NCBI RefSeq assembly: GCF_000319305.2
Contig: NZ_AMWJ02000002.1
Location: 992,001 to 1,056,000, forward strand
Direction: 5' to 3'
Origin: Pseudomonas bharatica CSV86
GTDB taxonomy: Bacteria; Pseudomonadota; Gammaproteobacteria; Pseudomonadales; Pseudomonadaceae
DNA length: 64,000 bases
Positions 54,081 to 62,970 of this stretch are shown piece after piece. Every line of letters begins with the position of its first letter. The stretch's first letter is position 1. The notes under the pieces are model-generated. The model did no database searches, had not been told where the DNA came from, and worked only from the letters and a program-made list of their open reading frames with translations. A program made the position numbers and the translations under genes.

Positions 54081-55132
54081 TCACGCATCATCCGAATCAG
54101 AAAAATCGCTACCGGATGCTTCACCCAACTGTTTCGGAATGTTCAGCCCGAAGTGCAGATAGGCATGACGGGTCACCACCCGCCCCGGGGCGTACGCATG
54201 ATGTAGCCCTGCTGGATCAGATAGGGCTCCAGCACATCCTCGATGGTGTGACGCTCCTCGCTGATCGCCGCCGCCAGGCTGTCCACGCCTACCGGGCCGC
54301 CATCGAACTTCTCGATCATGGTCAGCAACAGGCGGCGGTCCTGATGATCGAAGCCACGCTCGTCGACATCCAGCAGGTTCAGCGCCATATCCGCCACGCC
54401 CTTGGTGATCTCGCCCTTGCCGCGCACTTCGGCGTAATCGCGCACCCTGCGCAACAAACGGTTGGCGATCCGCGGCGTTCCACGGGCACGGCGGGCAATT
54501 TCGAAGGCGCCCTCTTCCTCGATGGGCAGCCCGAGAATACCGCCGGAACGGCTGACGATGGTGGCCAGGTCGGCGTTGCTGTAGAACTCAAGACGCTGGA
54601 CGATACCGAATCGGTCACGCAGCGGATTGGTCAGCATCCCGGCACGGGTGGTAGCGCCGACCAGGGTGAATGGCGGCAGGTCGAGCTTGATCGAGCGCGC
54701 CGCAGGCCCTTCGCCGATCATGATGTCCAGCTGGAAGTCTTCCATGGCTGGATACAGCACTTCCTCGACCACCGGCGACAGGCGATGGATCTCGTCGATG
54801 AACAGCACGTCGTGCGGTTCGAGATTGGTCAGCAGCGCGGCCAGGTCGCCCGGACGCTCCAGGATGGGCCCCGACGTGCTCTTGATCGACACGCCCATTT
54901 CCTGGGCGATGATATTGGCCAGGGTGGTCTTGCCCAACCCCGGCGGGCCGAAGATCAGGGTGTGGTCGAGAGATTCGCTACGGTTGCGCGCGGCCTGGAT
55001 GAACAGCGCCATCTGCTCGCGCACCACCGGCTGGCCGATGTATTCGGCCAGGCGCAGCGGGCGTATCGCCCGGTCCTGGACTTCTTCCCGGTCGCGCCCG
55101 GTGGCGGTTATCAAACGGTCGGCTTCGATCAC
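54081..55132 (-). CDS. ruvB: Holliday junction helicase RuvB, frameshifted at its C-terminus
   Basis: The AAA+ motor of RuvABC branch migration. Walker A FGPPGLGKTTLANIIA near residue 60, Walker B VLFIDEIHRL near 110, arginine-finger region GATTRAGMLTNPLRDRFG, winged helix at the end. The frame as written stops at 54173 after IMRTPRGGW (319 residues). One missing base (expected GGC CGG GTG GTG) hides the continuation RVVTRHAYLHFGLNIPKQLG and SDFSDSDDA to 54081, about 350 residues as usual. In core DNA this is more likely a sequence error than a real mutation. Confidence 0.93.
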
Positions 55133-55741
55133 TTAAATCATCCCTTTCAGGCTGCGCCGGATCAGCTCTTCGCTGCTCAGGCCCTTGGCATCCACGGCGG
55201 CCACCGCGCGGCTGGCCTCCTGGGGTTTGTAGCCCAGGGAAATCAGGGCGCTGACCGCGTCGGCTTCGGCGCTGGATACGGTCGCCAGTGGCGCAGGACC
55301 ATTCGGCACCAGCTGGAACATGCTCGGCACCGTCTCCCAGGCCTTGAAGCGATCCTTCAGCTCGACCAGCAGACGCTCGGCGGTTTTCTTGCCGACTCCC
55401 GGCACCTTGACCAAGGCCGACGCATCCTGCGCCTGGACACAGCGCACCAGTTCATCGACATCCAGGCCGGACATCAGCGCCAGGGCCAGCTTGGGACCGA
55501 CGCCATTGAGCCGGATCAATTCGCGGAACAGCTCCCGCTCGCGCTTTTCAAAGAAGCCATAAAGCAGGTGGGCATCCTCGCGCACGATCAGGTGCGTGTG
55601 CAAGGTTACGGTTTCCCCCACCTTCGGCAGGCGATAGAGGGTCGTCATCGGCACTTCCAGCTCGTAGCCGAGGCCATTGATATCGACAATCAGGTGCGGC
55701 GGCTGCTTTTCAGCCAAGGTGCCGCGCAAACGTCCAATCAC
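55133..55741 (-). CDS. ruvA: Holliday junction protein RuvA
   Basis: Tetrameric junction-binding partner of RuvB. I use the GTG at 55741 (VIGRLRGTLAEKQPPHLIVD); upstream codons are not conserved. OB fold at 1-60, two HhH motifs (IRLNGVGPKLALALMSGL and LVKVPGVGKKTAERLLVELK), C-terminal domain III (AVSALISLGYKPQEASRAVA). 202 residues. Its stop directly abuts ruvB. Confidence 0.95.
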   Translation of the reverse strand: MIGRLRGTLAEKQPPHLIVDINGLGYELEVPMTTLYRLPKVGETVTLHTHLIVREDAHLLYGFFEKRERELFRELIRLNGVGPKLALALMSGLDVDELVRCVQAQDASALVKVPGVGKKTAERLLVELKDRFKAWETVPSMFQLVPNGPAPLATVSSAEADAVSALISLGYKPQEASRAVAAVDAKGLSSEELIRRSLKGMI

Positions 55742-55807
55742 GCTCGGATCCTTTCTCGTGAGCGCCGCGGTCAACCGGCAGCGCTTCTATATAAAGCAGG
55801 GATGCTA

Positions 55808-56332
55808 TCAGAGACGCAGCCGTCCGTTGCGACTGCGCGCCACACCCAGGCCATGCGGTACCAGGCTGGAACGGGTATGGGCGTGACACAGGGCGATGGC
55901 CAGGGCGTCCGAGGCATCGATCTGTGGCTTCTGCGTCAGCTTGAGCAGATGCATGACCATCATCTGCACCGCCTCCTTGTTCGCGCCGCCACTGCCAGCC
56001 ACTGCCTGCTTGACCTGGCTGGCCGTGTATTCGGCAATTTCCAGCCCGGCCTCGGCCGCCGCGACTATGGCCGCGCCCCGGGCCTGGCCGAGCTTGAGCG
56101 CAGAGTCGGCGTTGCGGGCCATGAACACCCGCTCGATGCCCATGGTTACCGGACCATGCTGACGGATGATCTCGCTCACGCCACGAAACACGATTTGCAG
56201 GCGCTCATGCAGCTCGCCGCTGCCCGTGCGGATACATCCCGACGCCACGTACTCGCAGCCGCGTCCGGTATGGCGAACCACACCGTAACCGGTTATCCGC
56301 GAGCCGGGGTCGATACCAAGAATCAGAGTCAT
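55808..56332 (-). CDS. ruvC: Crossover junction endonuclease RuvC
   Basis: Resolves Holliday junctions. Start at 56332 gives MTLILGIDPGSRITGYGVVR with the first catalytic Asp; further acidic sites in MGIERVFMARNADSALKLGQ and QIDASDALAIALCHAHTRS. 174 residues, standard. Operon with ruvA and ruvB. Confidence 0.96.
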   Translation of the reverse strand: MTLILGIDPGSRITGYGVVRHTGRGCEYVASGCIRTGSGELHERLQIVFRGVSEIIRQHGPVTMGIERVFMARNADSALKLGQARGAAIVAAAEAGLEIAEYTASQVKQAVAGSGGANKEAVQMMVMHLLKLTQKPQIDASDALAIALCHAHTRSSLVPHGLGVARSRNGRLRL

Positions 56333-56357
56333 TGCACCTGCGCCGTGTTGCACATAC

Positions 56358-56396
56358 AAAAAGCCGGCCCCGCCTCCAGGGCGGGACCGGCCTCGG
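56358..56396 (-). terminator. Terminator after yebC
   Basis: GGCCGGTCCCGCCC ... GGGCGGGGCCGGC followed by TTTTT on the minus strand, between yebC and ruvC. Confidence 0.85.
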
Positions 56397-56412
56397 ACAA
56401 TGCAGAAAAACC

Positions 56413-57159
56413 TTAGCCGAGCTGTTCCATGATCTCGTCAGGAATTTCAGCATTGGAATAGACGTTTTGCACGTCGTCCAGGTCTTCCAGCATGTCGATC
56501 AGCTTCAGTACCTTCTGCGCACCGTCCAGGTCCAGCTCGGCGCTGGTGGTCGGCTGCATCACGATTTCCGCGTCAGAGGCCTTGAAGCCCGCGGCTTCCA
56601 GGGCGCTGCGCACGGCATAGAAGCTGGCGAACGAGGTGAACACATCGAAGGAGCCGTCGCCATTGCTGACCACGTCATCGGCGTCGGCTTCCATTGCCGC
56701 TTCCATCAGGGCGTCTTCATCGACGCCTTCGCCGAAGCTGATCTGCCCCTTGCGTTCGAACAGGTAGGCGACGGAGCCGTCGGTACCGAGATTACCGCCG
56801 CACTTGCTGAAGGCATGACGCACGGCCGCTGCGGTCCGGTTGCGGTTGTCGGTCATGGCCTCGACCATGATCGCCACGCCGCCCGGGCCGTAGCCCTCGT
56901 AGCTCAGTTCCTCGACGTTGTCCGCTTCGGCAGTGCCGGCGCCACGGGCGATGGCACGGTCGATGATGTCGCGGCTCATGTTCGCACCCAGCGCCTTGTC
57001 CAGCGCCAGGCGCAGACGCGGGTTGGACGCAGGGTCGCCACCGCCCTGCTTGGCAGCGACGGTCAGCTCACGAATCCATTTGGTGAAGATCTTGCCTCTC
57101 TTGGCATCCTGGCGCTCTTTGCGGTGCTTGATGTTCGCCCACTTGGAATGACCCGCCAT
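56413..57159 (-). CDS. yebC: YebC/PmpR-family transcriptional or translation regulator
   Basis: Start at 57159 gives the signature MAGHSKWANIKHRKERQDAK. Blocks GADMSRDIIDRAIARGAG-like sequence and YEGYGPGGVAIMVEAMTDNR follow; 248 residues. In P. aeruginosa the homologue (PmpR) represses quinolone signalling; recent work in bacteria links YebC to ribosome stalling relief. Confidence 0.95.
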   Translation of the reverse strand: MAGHSKWANIKHRKERQDAKRGKIFTKWIRELTVAAKQGGGDPASNPRLRLALDKALGANMSRDIIDRAIARGAGTAEADNVEELSYEGYGPGGVAIMVEAMTDNRNRTAAAVRHAFSKCGGNLGTDGSVAYLFERKGQISFGEGVDEDALMEAAMEADADDVVSNGDGSFDVFTSFASFYAVRSALEAAGFKASDAEIVMQPTTSAELDLDGAQKVLKLIDMLEDLDDVQNVYSNAEIPDEIMEQLG

Positions 57160-57239
57160 AACTGACTCCAAAAATCCTTGAAACAAAATCAAGTGCCTTA
57201 CCGCCGATGCGGAAGACACGACTGAATCGGGGTGCCTTA

Positions 57240-57272
57240 AAGCGAAGACGCATCCCGTGGGATGCGCCTTTC
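57240..57272 (-). terminator. Terminator after aspS
   Basis: AGGCGCATCCCACGGGATGC and GTCTTCGCTTT on the minus strand: stem GCATCCC/GGGATGC, eight bases past aspS. Confidence 0.7.
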
Positions 57273-57280
57273 AGACCGGC

Positions 57281-59056
57281 TTACTCGGCCTTCTGCTGCT
57301 CACGCAGGCGAATGTGCAGCTCGCGCAGCGCCTTGGCATCGACCAGGCCCGGGGCCTGGGTCATGACGCAGGCAGCGCTCTGGGTTTTCGGGAAGGCGAT
57401 CACTTCACGGATCGACTGGGCGCCGGTCATCAACATGACCAGGCGGTCCAGACCGAAGGCCAGGCCACCGTGTGGCGGTGCACCGAACTTCAGGGCGTCG
57501 AGCAGGAAGCCGAATTTCTCTTCCTGTTCCGCCGCCTCGATACCCAGCAGGCGGAATACCGCCTGTTGCATTTCCTTGCGATGGATACGGATCGAACCGC
57601 CACCCAGCTCGGTACCGTTCAGCACCATGTCGTAAGCGCGGGACAGCGCGGTAGCCGGGTTGGCTTCCAGCTCTTCCGGAGTGCACTTCGGTGCGGTGAA
57701 CGGGTGGTGCAGCGCGGTGAAACTGCCGTCTTCGTTTTCCTCGAACATCGGGAAGTCGACGACCCACATCGGCGCCCACTCGCAGGTGTACAGGTTGAAG
57801 TCGGCACCCAGCTTGATACGCAGCGCGCCCAGGGCCTCGCTGACGATCTTGGTCTTGTCGGCGCCGAAGAAAACGATGTCGCCATCGACCGCGCCGACGC
57901 GATCCAGGATCACGTTCAGGTTGGCCTCGGGAATGTTCTTGACGATCGGCGACTGCAGGCCTTCGACGCCCTTGGCGCGCTCGTTGACCTTGATGTAGGC
58001 CAGGCCCTTGGCACCGTAGATGCCGACGAACCGGGTGTACTCGTCGATCTTGCTGCGCGGCATGCTCGCGCCGCCCGGCAGGCGCAGGGCGGTAACGCGG
58101 CACTTCGGATCGTTGGCCGGGCCGGCGAACACCTTGAAATCGACATCCTTCAACTGGTCGGCGACATCGACCAGTTCCAGCGGGATACGCAGGTCAGGCT
58201 TGTCGGAACCGTAGCGGCGCTGGGCTTCCTCGAAGGTCATGTGCGGGAATTCGCCGAATTCCAGGTCCAGGACTTCCTTGAACAGCTTGCGGATCATGCT
58301 TTCGGTCAGGCCCATGATCTCGGACTCATCGAGGAAGCTGGTCTCGATGTCGATCTGGGTGAACTCGGGCTGGCGGTCGGCACGCAGGTCTTCGTCACGG
58401 AAGCACTTGGCGATCTGGTAGTAACGGTCGAAGCCGGCGACCATCAGCAACTGCTTGAACAGCTGCGGCGATTGCGGCAGGGCGAAGAAGCTGCCGGCGT
58501 GGGTACGGCTCGGCACCAGGTAGTCGCGTGCACCTTCCGGCGTGGCGCGGGTAAGGATCGGCGTTTCGACGTCGAGGAAACCGTTCTCGTCGAGGAACCG
58601 GCGGATGCTCGAAGTGATGCGCGAACGCAGGCGCAGTTTCTCGGCCATCTCCGGACGACGCAAGTCGATGAAGCGATAGCGCAGGCGGGTTTCCTCGCCG
58701 ACGTCGGAGTATTCGTTCAGCGGGAACGGCGGGGTTTCCGCTTCGTTCAGCACTTCAAGGTCGTAGCCCAGCACTTCGATGGCGCCCGACGCCATGTTCG
58801 GGTTGACCGCGCCGGCAGGACGCAGGCGCACGCGGCCGGTGATCTTCACCACATACTCGCTGCGCACGCGATCGGCGGCGGCGAAGCTGTCGGCGCGATC
58901 AGGATCGAACACGACCTGGGCCATGCCTTCGCGATCGCGGATATCGAGGAAGATCACCCCGCCGTGGTCGCGACGACGATGAACCCAGCCGCAAAGGGTG
59001 ATTTCCTGACCGTCCAGGCTCTCGTTCAGTTGGCCGCAATAGTGGCTGCGCATCAT
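57281..59056 (-). CDS. aspS: Aspartate--tRNA(Asp/Asn) ligase
   Basis: Class II synthetase. Start at 59056 (MMRSHYCGQLNESLDGQEIT). N-terminal OB anticodon domain, motif 2 FRDEDLRADRQPEFTQIDIE, bacterial GAD insertion domain (residues 310-400), motif 3 GGLAFGLDRLVMLMTGA. 591 residues, as in P. aeruginosa, which has a non-discriminating AspRS. Confidence 0.97.
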   Translation of the reverse strand: MMRSHYCGQLNESLDGQEITLCGWVHRRRDHGGVIFLDIRDREGMAQVVFDPDRADSFAAADRVRSEYVVKITGRVRLRPAGAVNPNMASGAIEVLGYDLEVLNEAETPPFPLNEYSDVGEETRLRYRFIDLRRPEMAEKLRLRSRITSSIRRFLDENGFLDVETPILTRATPEGARDYLVPSRTHAGSFFALPQSPQLFKQLLMVAGFDRYYQIAKCFRDEDLRADRQPEFTQIDIETSFLDESEIMGLTESMIRKLFKEVLDLEFGEFPHMTFEEAQRRYGSDKPDLRIPLELVDVADQLKDVDFKVFAGPANDPKCRVTALRLPGGASMPRSKIDEYTRFVGIYGAKGLAYIKVNERAKGVEGLQSPIVKNIPEANLNVILDRVGAVDGDIVFFGADKTKIVSEALGALRIKLGADFNLYTCEWAPMWVVDFPMFEENEDGSFTALHHPFTAPKCTPEELEANPATALSRAYDMVLNGTELGGGSIRIHRKEMQQAVFRLLGIEAAEQEEKFGFLLDALKFGAPPHGGLAFGLDRLVMLMTGAQSIREVIAFPKTQSAACVMTQAPGLVDAKALRELHIRLREQQKAE

Positions 59057-59175
59057 GATGGTGGTTTCGCTTCTCGTCATTCGTGAATTCGTTCAGGCCC
59101 GGGCTAGTACGATGGGTACGGGCCCTGGCGGCCGCAAAGGGTCAATAGTGCAAGACCCGGGCAGTACAGTTCAAC

Positions 59176-59391
59176 TCAGTCGCCGTTGCCGGCCAGATTC
59201 TTTTTCGCACCGGTCTTGAAATCGGTTTCGTACCAGCCCTTGCCGCTCAGGCGAAAACCGGGGGCGGACAGGACCTTTTTCAGTTCGGGCTGCTGGCAGG
59301 CGGGACAGTCGGTCAGCGGCGCCGCGCTGATTTTCTGCAGCACTTCCATCTGGTGGCTGCAGGAACCGCATTGATAGTCGTACAGAGGCAT
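59176..59391 (-). CDS. FmdB-type zinc-ribbon protein
   Basis: Start at 59391 gives MPLYDYQCGSCSHQMEVLQK with two C-x2-C pairs (CGSC and CPAC). 71 residues, C-terminal basic tail. Conserved upstream of aspS in Pseudomonas. Role unknown. Confidence 0.88.
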   Translation of the reverse strand: MPLYDYQCGSCSHQMEVLQKISAAPLTDCPACQQPELKKVLSAPGFRLSGKGWYETDFKTGAKKNLAGNGD

Positions 59392-59503
59392 GAGGTGTAT
59401 CTCGGGTGAGTCCTGCGCGGACCGCGCCACGCAGCAAAAAGCGGGATTATATATGGTTAGCCGGGGCTGTGCAGCCCACGGACGACACCTGCGTGGCGAA
59501 CGG

Positions 59504-59857
59504 TCATCGGACCGGATCGCCCTCCTCGTCCGCCTCGTCGGCTGCGTTGAGCAGGAACACCACGCAGATGACCCGCACCAGCCCGCTGAAGTTCTTGACC
59601 CCGCCATGGCGCAGATGAACCTCCCGGTCGACATGGGACAGCACCGAGTTGACCGTGCAGCCGTTGGCCCGGGCAATCCGCTCCAGCACGGCCCAATAGA
59701 TGTTTTCCAGGCGCAGGCAGGTTGCGAAACCGTTCAGTCGCACCGAGCGCGACAAGGGCTGGGCCAGTTGCATGTTGAAATCCGACTCGAACGGGTCGAT
59801 ATCGATGCCCCGCGGCTCGCCGGGCTTGCACAGGCTCTGATTCAGGGATCGGGACAT
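59504..59857 (-). CDS. Ribbon-helix-helix (RHH_4) protein
   Basis: The start MSRSLNQSLCKPGEPRGIDI at 59857 is preferred to the longer frame. The RHH_4-like domain is SVRLNGFATCLRLENIYWAV followed by LERIARANGCTVNSVLSHVD. 117 residues. Function of the family is unknown; DNA binding is inferred. Confidence 0.75.
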   Translation of the reverse strand: MSRSLNQSLCKPGEPRGIDIDPFESDFNMQLAQPLSRSVRLNGFATCLRLENIYWAVLERIARANGCTVNSVLSHVDREVHLRHGGVKNFSGLVRVICVVFLLNAADEADEEGDPVR

Positions 59858-60050
59858 TGCCACACCACTCACCAGGACAGGAAGGAAAGCGCGGGCGAAG
59901 GCACCGCGCACGTCCCGTCATGAAGCGCCGATGGATCCGGCTGCACTAGCAGACGACCGCCCTCGTGATGTAGGAGGTATCAGCAAACCGCGGCCTATCG
60001 GATAACCGGAGAAAACGCTTCCAGGCCTTGCGAAACGTGGCCGGCAGGCA

Positions 60051-60088
60051 CAAAAAACCCGGCGCCTTTTCGAGGACGCCGGGTTTTG
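60051..60088 (-). terminator. Terminator after the Dps-like gene
   Basis: AAAACCCGGCGTCC ... GGCGCCGGGTTTTTT on the minus strand; strong stem and U-tract. Confidence 0.85.
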
Positions 60089-60116
60089 CGCTTAGCCTGG
60101 ACAGGTCAGCGGTGAA

Positions 60117-60590
60117 TCATTTCTCTTCGAGCAGGACGCGCAGCATCCATGCAGTCTTCTCGTGGACCTGCATGCGCTGGGTCAGCAGATCGGCTGTCGG
60201 CTCGTCGCTGACCTTGTCGGTCAACGGGAACAGGCTGCGGGCGGTGCGCACAACGGCCTCCTGGCCTTCGACCAGGTACTTGATCATCTCGTCCGAGCTC
60301 GGCACACCTTCGGTTTCCTTGATCGAGGCCAGACGCAGGTACTGGGCATAGGTGCCGGGGGCCGGGAAGCCCAGGGCACGGATCCGCTCGGCGATCGAGT
60401 CGACGGCCAGCGCCAGTTCGTTGTACTGCTCTTCGAACATCAGGTGCAGGGTGCGAAAGCTGGGACCGGTCACGTTCCAATGGAAGTTGTGGGTCTTCAG
60501 GTACAGCACGTAGGTGTCGGCAAGCAGGCGGGACAGGCCGTCGGCAATGGACTTGCGATCTTCTTGGCTGATTCCGATATCGATTGCCAT
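60117..60590 (-). CDS. dps: Dps-family ferritin-like protein
   Basis: Start at 60590 gives MAIDIGISQEDRKSIADGLS with AGGAAGG before it. Ferroxidase residues in THNFHWNVTGPSFRTLHLMF, EEQYNELALAVDSIAERIRA. 157 residues. Iron storage and DNA protection in oxidative stress. Corresponds to PA0962 by position. Confidence 0.93.
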   Translation of the reverse strand: MAIDIGISQEDRKSIADGLSRLLADTYVLYLKTHNFHWNVTGPSFRTLHLMFEEQYNELALAVDSIAERIRALGFPAPGTYAQYLRLASIKETEGVPSSDEMIKYLVEGQEAVVRTARSLFPLTDKVSDEPTADLLTQRMQVHEKTAWMLRVLLEEK

Positions 60591-60892
60591 CTGAAAATTC
60601 CTTCCTCTGATTTTTCGGTTCAAACGCTCTGGTGTCACTGTATCAAGAGTTTTCACAGCGTGCAGCCCAGACCCCGTGACACGATGCTGCAGGCCTCGCG
60701 AGCCGGGCGTCCCGCTGATTTGAGAAGCCCCGGGCTTTGCGGTTAAATAGGCGGCGTGCCGCCATGGCCAAGTCTCAGCGCCATGGCGCATAGGCTGGAA
60801 ACGCCACGCTTTTGCGCTTTTTCCATGTACCGCGCACCGTGGTTCCAGCTCTTACTGTGATCCGCCTGAATAATGATGCGAGCCAAACCAAC

Positions 60893-61483
60893 ATGTTCAA
60901 GATCGTCCACCTCCTGACGGGCGCAGCTGCCTTGCTGCTGTCCTTCATACCCAGCCTCAGGGCCGATACCACGCCCTACCTGCAACAACCCGACGCCATC
61001 TACCTGGCACTCCTGGGCCTGGCCAACCTGATCCTTGCCCCGATCGTTCCGCAGTACTACAAGGGCGTACGCCAGTATCTGCAGATCGCCGCCAGCGTAT
61101 TCCTGGTGCTTGCAGTGATCCTGCAGGCGCTGGCGCTGCTGGCATTGCCCGACATGGATGCCCTCGCCGCCCTGCTGGTTGCGCTGCTCGCCGCGGTGCT
61201 TCACCTCGGTGCCGGCTTCATGAGCCAGCCCAAGGCCCGCAGCACCGGCAACACCCAGTACGACATGAGCAACCGCGATACCGGCACGGTAAAGTGGTTC
61301 AACACGTCCAAGGGCTTCGGCTTCATTTCCCGGGACTCGGGAGACGACATCTTCGTGCACTTCCGCGCGATTCGCGGCGAAGGCCACCGGGTATTGGTCG
61401 AAGGCCAGCGTGTCGAGTTCTCGGTCATGAATCGGGACAAGGGGCTGCAGGCCGAAGACGTGATCGCTGCACCTCGCCGCTGA
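60893..61483 (+). CDS. Membrane protein with C-terminal cold-shock domain
   Basis: Start at 60893 (MFKIVHLLTGAAALLLSFIP). Four hydrophobic segments in the first 120 residues, then a complete cold-shock domain with RNP1 KGFGFISRDSG and RNP2 DIFVHFRAI. 196 residues. Fusion of a membrane part to a CSD is conserved here in Pseudomonas (PA0961 position). RNA binding at the membrane is inferred. Confidence 0.88.
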   Translation: MFKIVHLLTGAAALLLSFIPSLRADTTPYLQQPDAIYLALLGLANLILAPIVPQYYKGVRQYLQIAASVFLVLAVILQALALLALPDMDALAALLVALLAAVLHLGAGFMSQPKARSTGNTQYDMSNRDTGTVKWFNTSKGFGFISRDSGDDIFVHFRAIRGEGHRVLVEGQRVEFSVMNRDKGLQAEDVIAAPRR

Positions 61484-61501
61484 TCACTGACCGCTGCAAA
61501 C

Positions 61502-61541
61502 GAAAAAGCCGCGAAGCCTTGTAGGCTGTCGCGGCTTTTTC
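61502..61541. terminator. Bidirectional terminator
   Basis: AAAAAGCCGCGA ... TCGCGGCTTTTTC, symmetrical with T-tracts on both strands, between the convergent cold-shock-domain gene and slyX. Confidence 0.9.
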
Positions 61542-61553
61542 ATGGAGGAAACT

Positions 61554-61760
61554 TCAGTAATGCGGCGGCGGCGCTTCCTCTTCGCCTGCCCCATATTGCC
61601 CCATCACCTCCTCATAGCGCTTGAGCAGGGCGGCCATCTGCAACTGCAGGCGCTCCACGACACGCTGCTGCTCGACGATCACATCGTTCAGGGCCAGCAA
61701 AGTATCATCCTGGAAGGCCAGGCGACTCTCCAGCTCCATTACCCGCTCTTCAAGGTTCAT
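61554..61760 (-). CDS. slyX: SlyX family protein
   Basis: 68 residues, coiled coil (ERVMELESRLAFQDDTLLAL, then IVEQQRVVERLQLQMAALLK) and acidic PPHY tail, the SlyX hallmark. Starts three bases after the HIT gene stop. Function unknown. Confidence 0.93.
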   Translation of the reverse strand: MNLEERVMELESRLAFQDDTLLALNDVIVEQQRVVERLQLQMAALLKRYEEVMGQYGAGEEEAPPPHY

Positions 61761-61763
61761 TGC

Positions 61764-62189
61764 TCAAGCCTCCACGAACCGGAAGTCATCACCCAGTACT
61801 GCCGCGATGCGCTGGCGGACTTCATTCAACTGATCGGCCGTATATCCGACTGCAGGTTTTTGCCCCCAAACCGGCGCCGGCCATGCAGCGTCATTACGAC
61901 GGCGAACGATCACATGCATATGTAGCTGGCTGACGACATTACCCAGCGCGGCCACATTCATCTTGTCCGCGGCAAAACATTCCCCAAGCGTTTTACTCAG
62001 GAAATCGGTTTCCTTCCAAAGTTGCAGGCGATCACTGTCATCCAATTGAAATATTTCACTGATGCCAGGGCGACGGGGCACCAGGATGAACCAGGGATAG
62101 TTAGCATCCTTACTAAGTAACAAACGGCAAAGAGGAAAGTCCCCCAATGCGAAAGTGTCTTGTTCAAGACGCGAATCCAATGCAAACAC
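61764..62189 (-). CDS. HIT-family nucleotide-binding protein
   Basis: 141 residues with the histidine triad in NVVSQLHMHVIVRRRNDAAW (H-x-H-x pattern) and NYPWFILVPRRPGISEIFQL. Nucleotide hydrolase or transferase; substrate not readable. Operon with slyX. Confidence 0.93.
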   Translation of the reverse strand: MFALDSRLEQDTFALGDFPLCRLLLSKDANYPWFILVPRRPGISEIFQLDDSDRLQLWKETDFLSKTLGECFAADKMNVAALGNVVSQLHMHVIVRRRNDAAWPAPVWGQKPAVGYTADQLNEVRQRIAAVLGDDFRFVEA

Positions 62190-62970
62190 GGGGCAATCTC
62201 CTCATCATTCAGTGCAGCCCACCTGCGCGACACAGGAGCGCAGGATACTCCTGTTACCGGTATCGGGCACGGGCGGACAACAAAGCACCGAAAAGCAGCC
62301 CGCAAAACCGGGCCGCCGAAGCGTTTCACCCCGTGTTTCAGGGCACCGGTAACAAAATGCTACTTTCCGCACCAAAATGGCGCTTCGCGACCTACCGAGG
62401 AGCGCCGGACATCCACAAACTACCCACTCAAGGCCCTGCGACGGTAACGTTCTGACTTCGAGGTCGATTTTTCCCTTATTCCAGAAAAATACCGACAAAA
62501 GAGCGGAGCGTTCTTTGAGCCCCGGTTTTTCGGTCCTTTTCCGGTGCCAGACTGGAAAAAGTGAAAATTTCGTCAACACTTGGCGGCTTTGAGCACGCTT
62601 GTTGCATTGCACCTTGGCATGGTCGGCATGTCGTCTGCATACACAGCCGGGGTGCGACAAATAACAACAGCTGCACGGGCGACCAGGGAGTTTGGGGATC
62701 GCGGATCCAGGGTTATGAAGCATGGTCTTGGGTCCGACCGAAACAGCGCTGGAGTTGTACGATCCGTCCTACGCGGAACGTAATTTGCGACATGGATATA
62801 AGTATTTGCGACACGACCGTAAAGTTACCGAAAGGTTCAATTCGCAAGTATCGCTAATGACAGTCAGCGTGATATACATTTCCGCCGACTCAAACAAGAA
62901 AGAGCAGCCCCGATAAAAAAACCAGGTGGGGCAGCAGCAATCTTCCTAAAAACCAAAGGAGCAAATCACG
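62190..62970. other. Long divergent intergenic region before the porin
   Basis: 781 bases without a convincing gene; open frames here lack recognisable features. Contains two ATTTGCGACA direct repeats (62783-62792 and 62804-62813) and probably the regulated porin promoter. Confidence 0.5.
62783..62813 (+). promoter_or_regulatory. Tandem ATTTGCGACA sites upstream of the porin
   Basis: Two identical 10-base copies starting 21 bases apart (two helical turns), 158 bases before the porin ATG. Spacing fits a dimeric activator or repressor; regulator unknown. Confidence 0.45.

Noticed and set aside
54116..56416. 766-codon plus-strand frame across ruvB-ruvC
   Set aside because: Antisense to three universally conserved genes, no recognisable domain or ribosome site.
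57257..59086. 609-codon plus-strand frame antisense to aspS
   Set aside because: Mirror of aspS codon bias; composition is that of a shadow frame.
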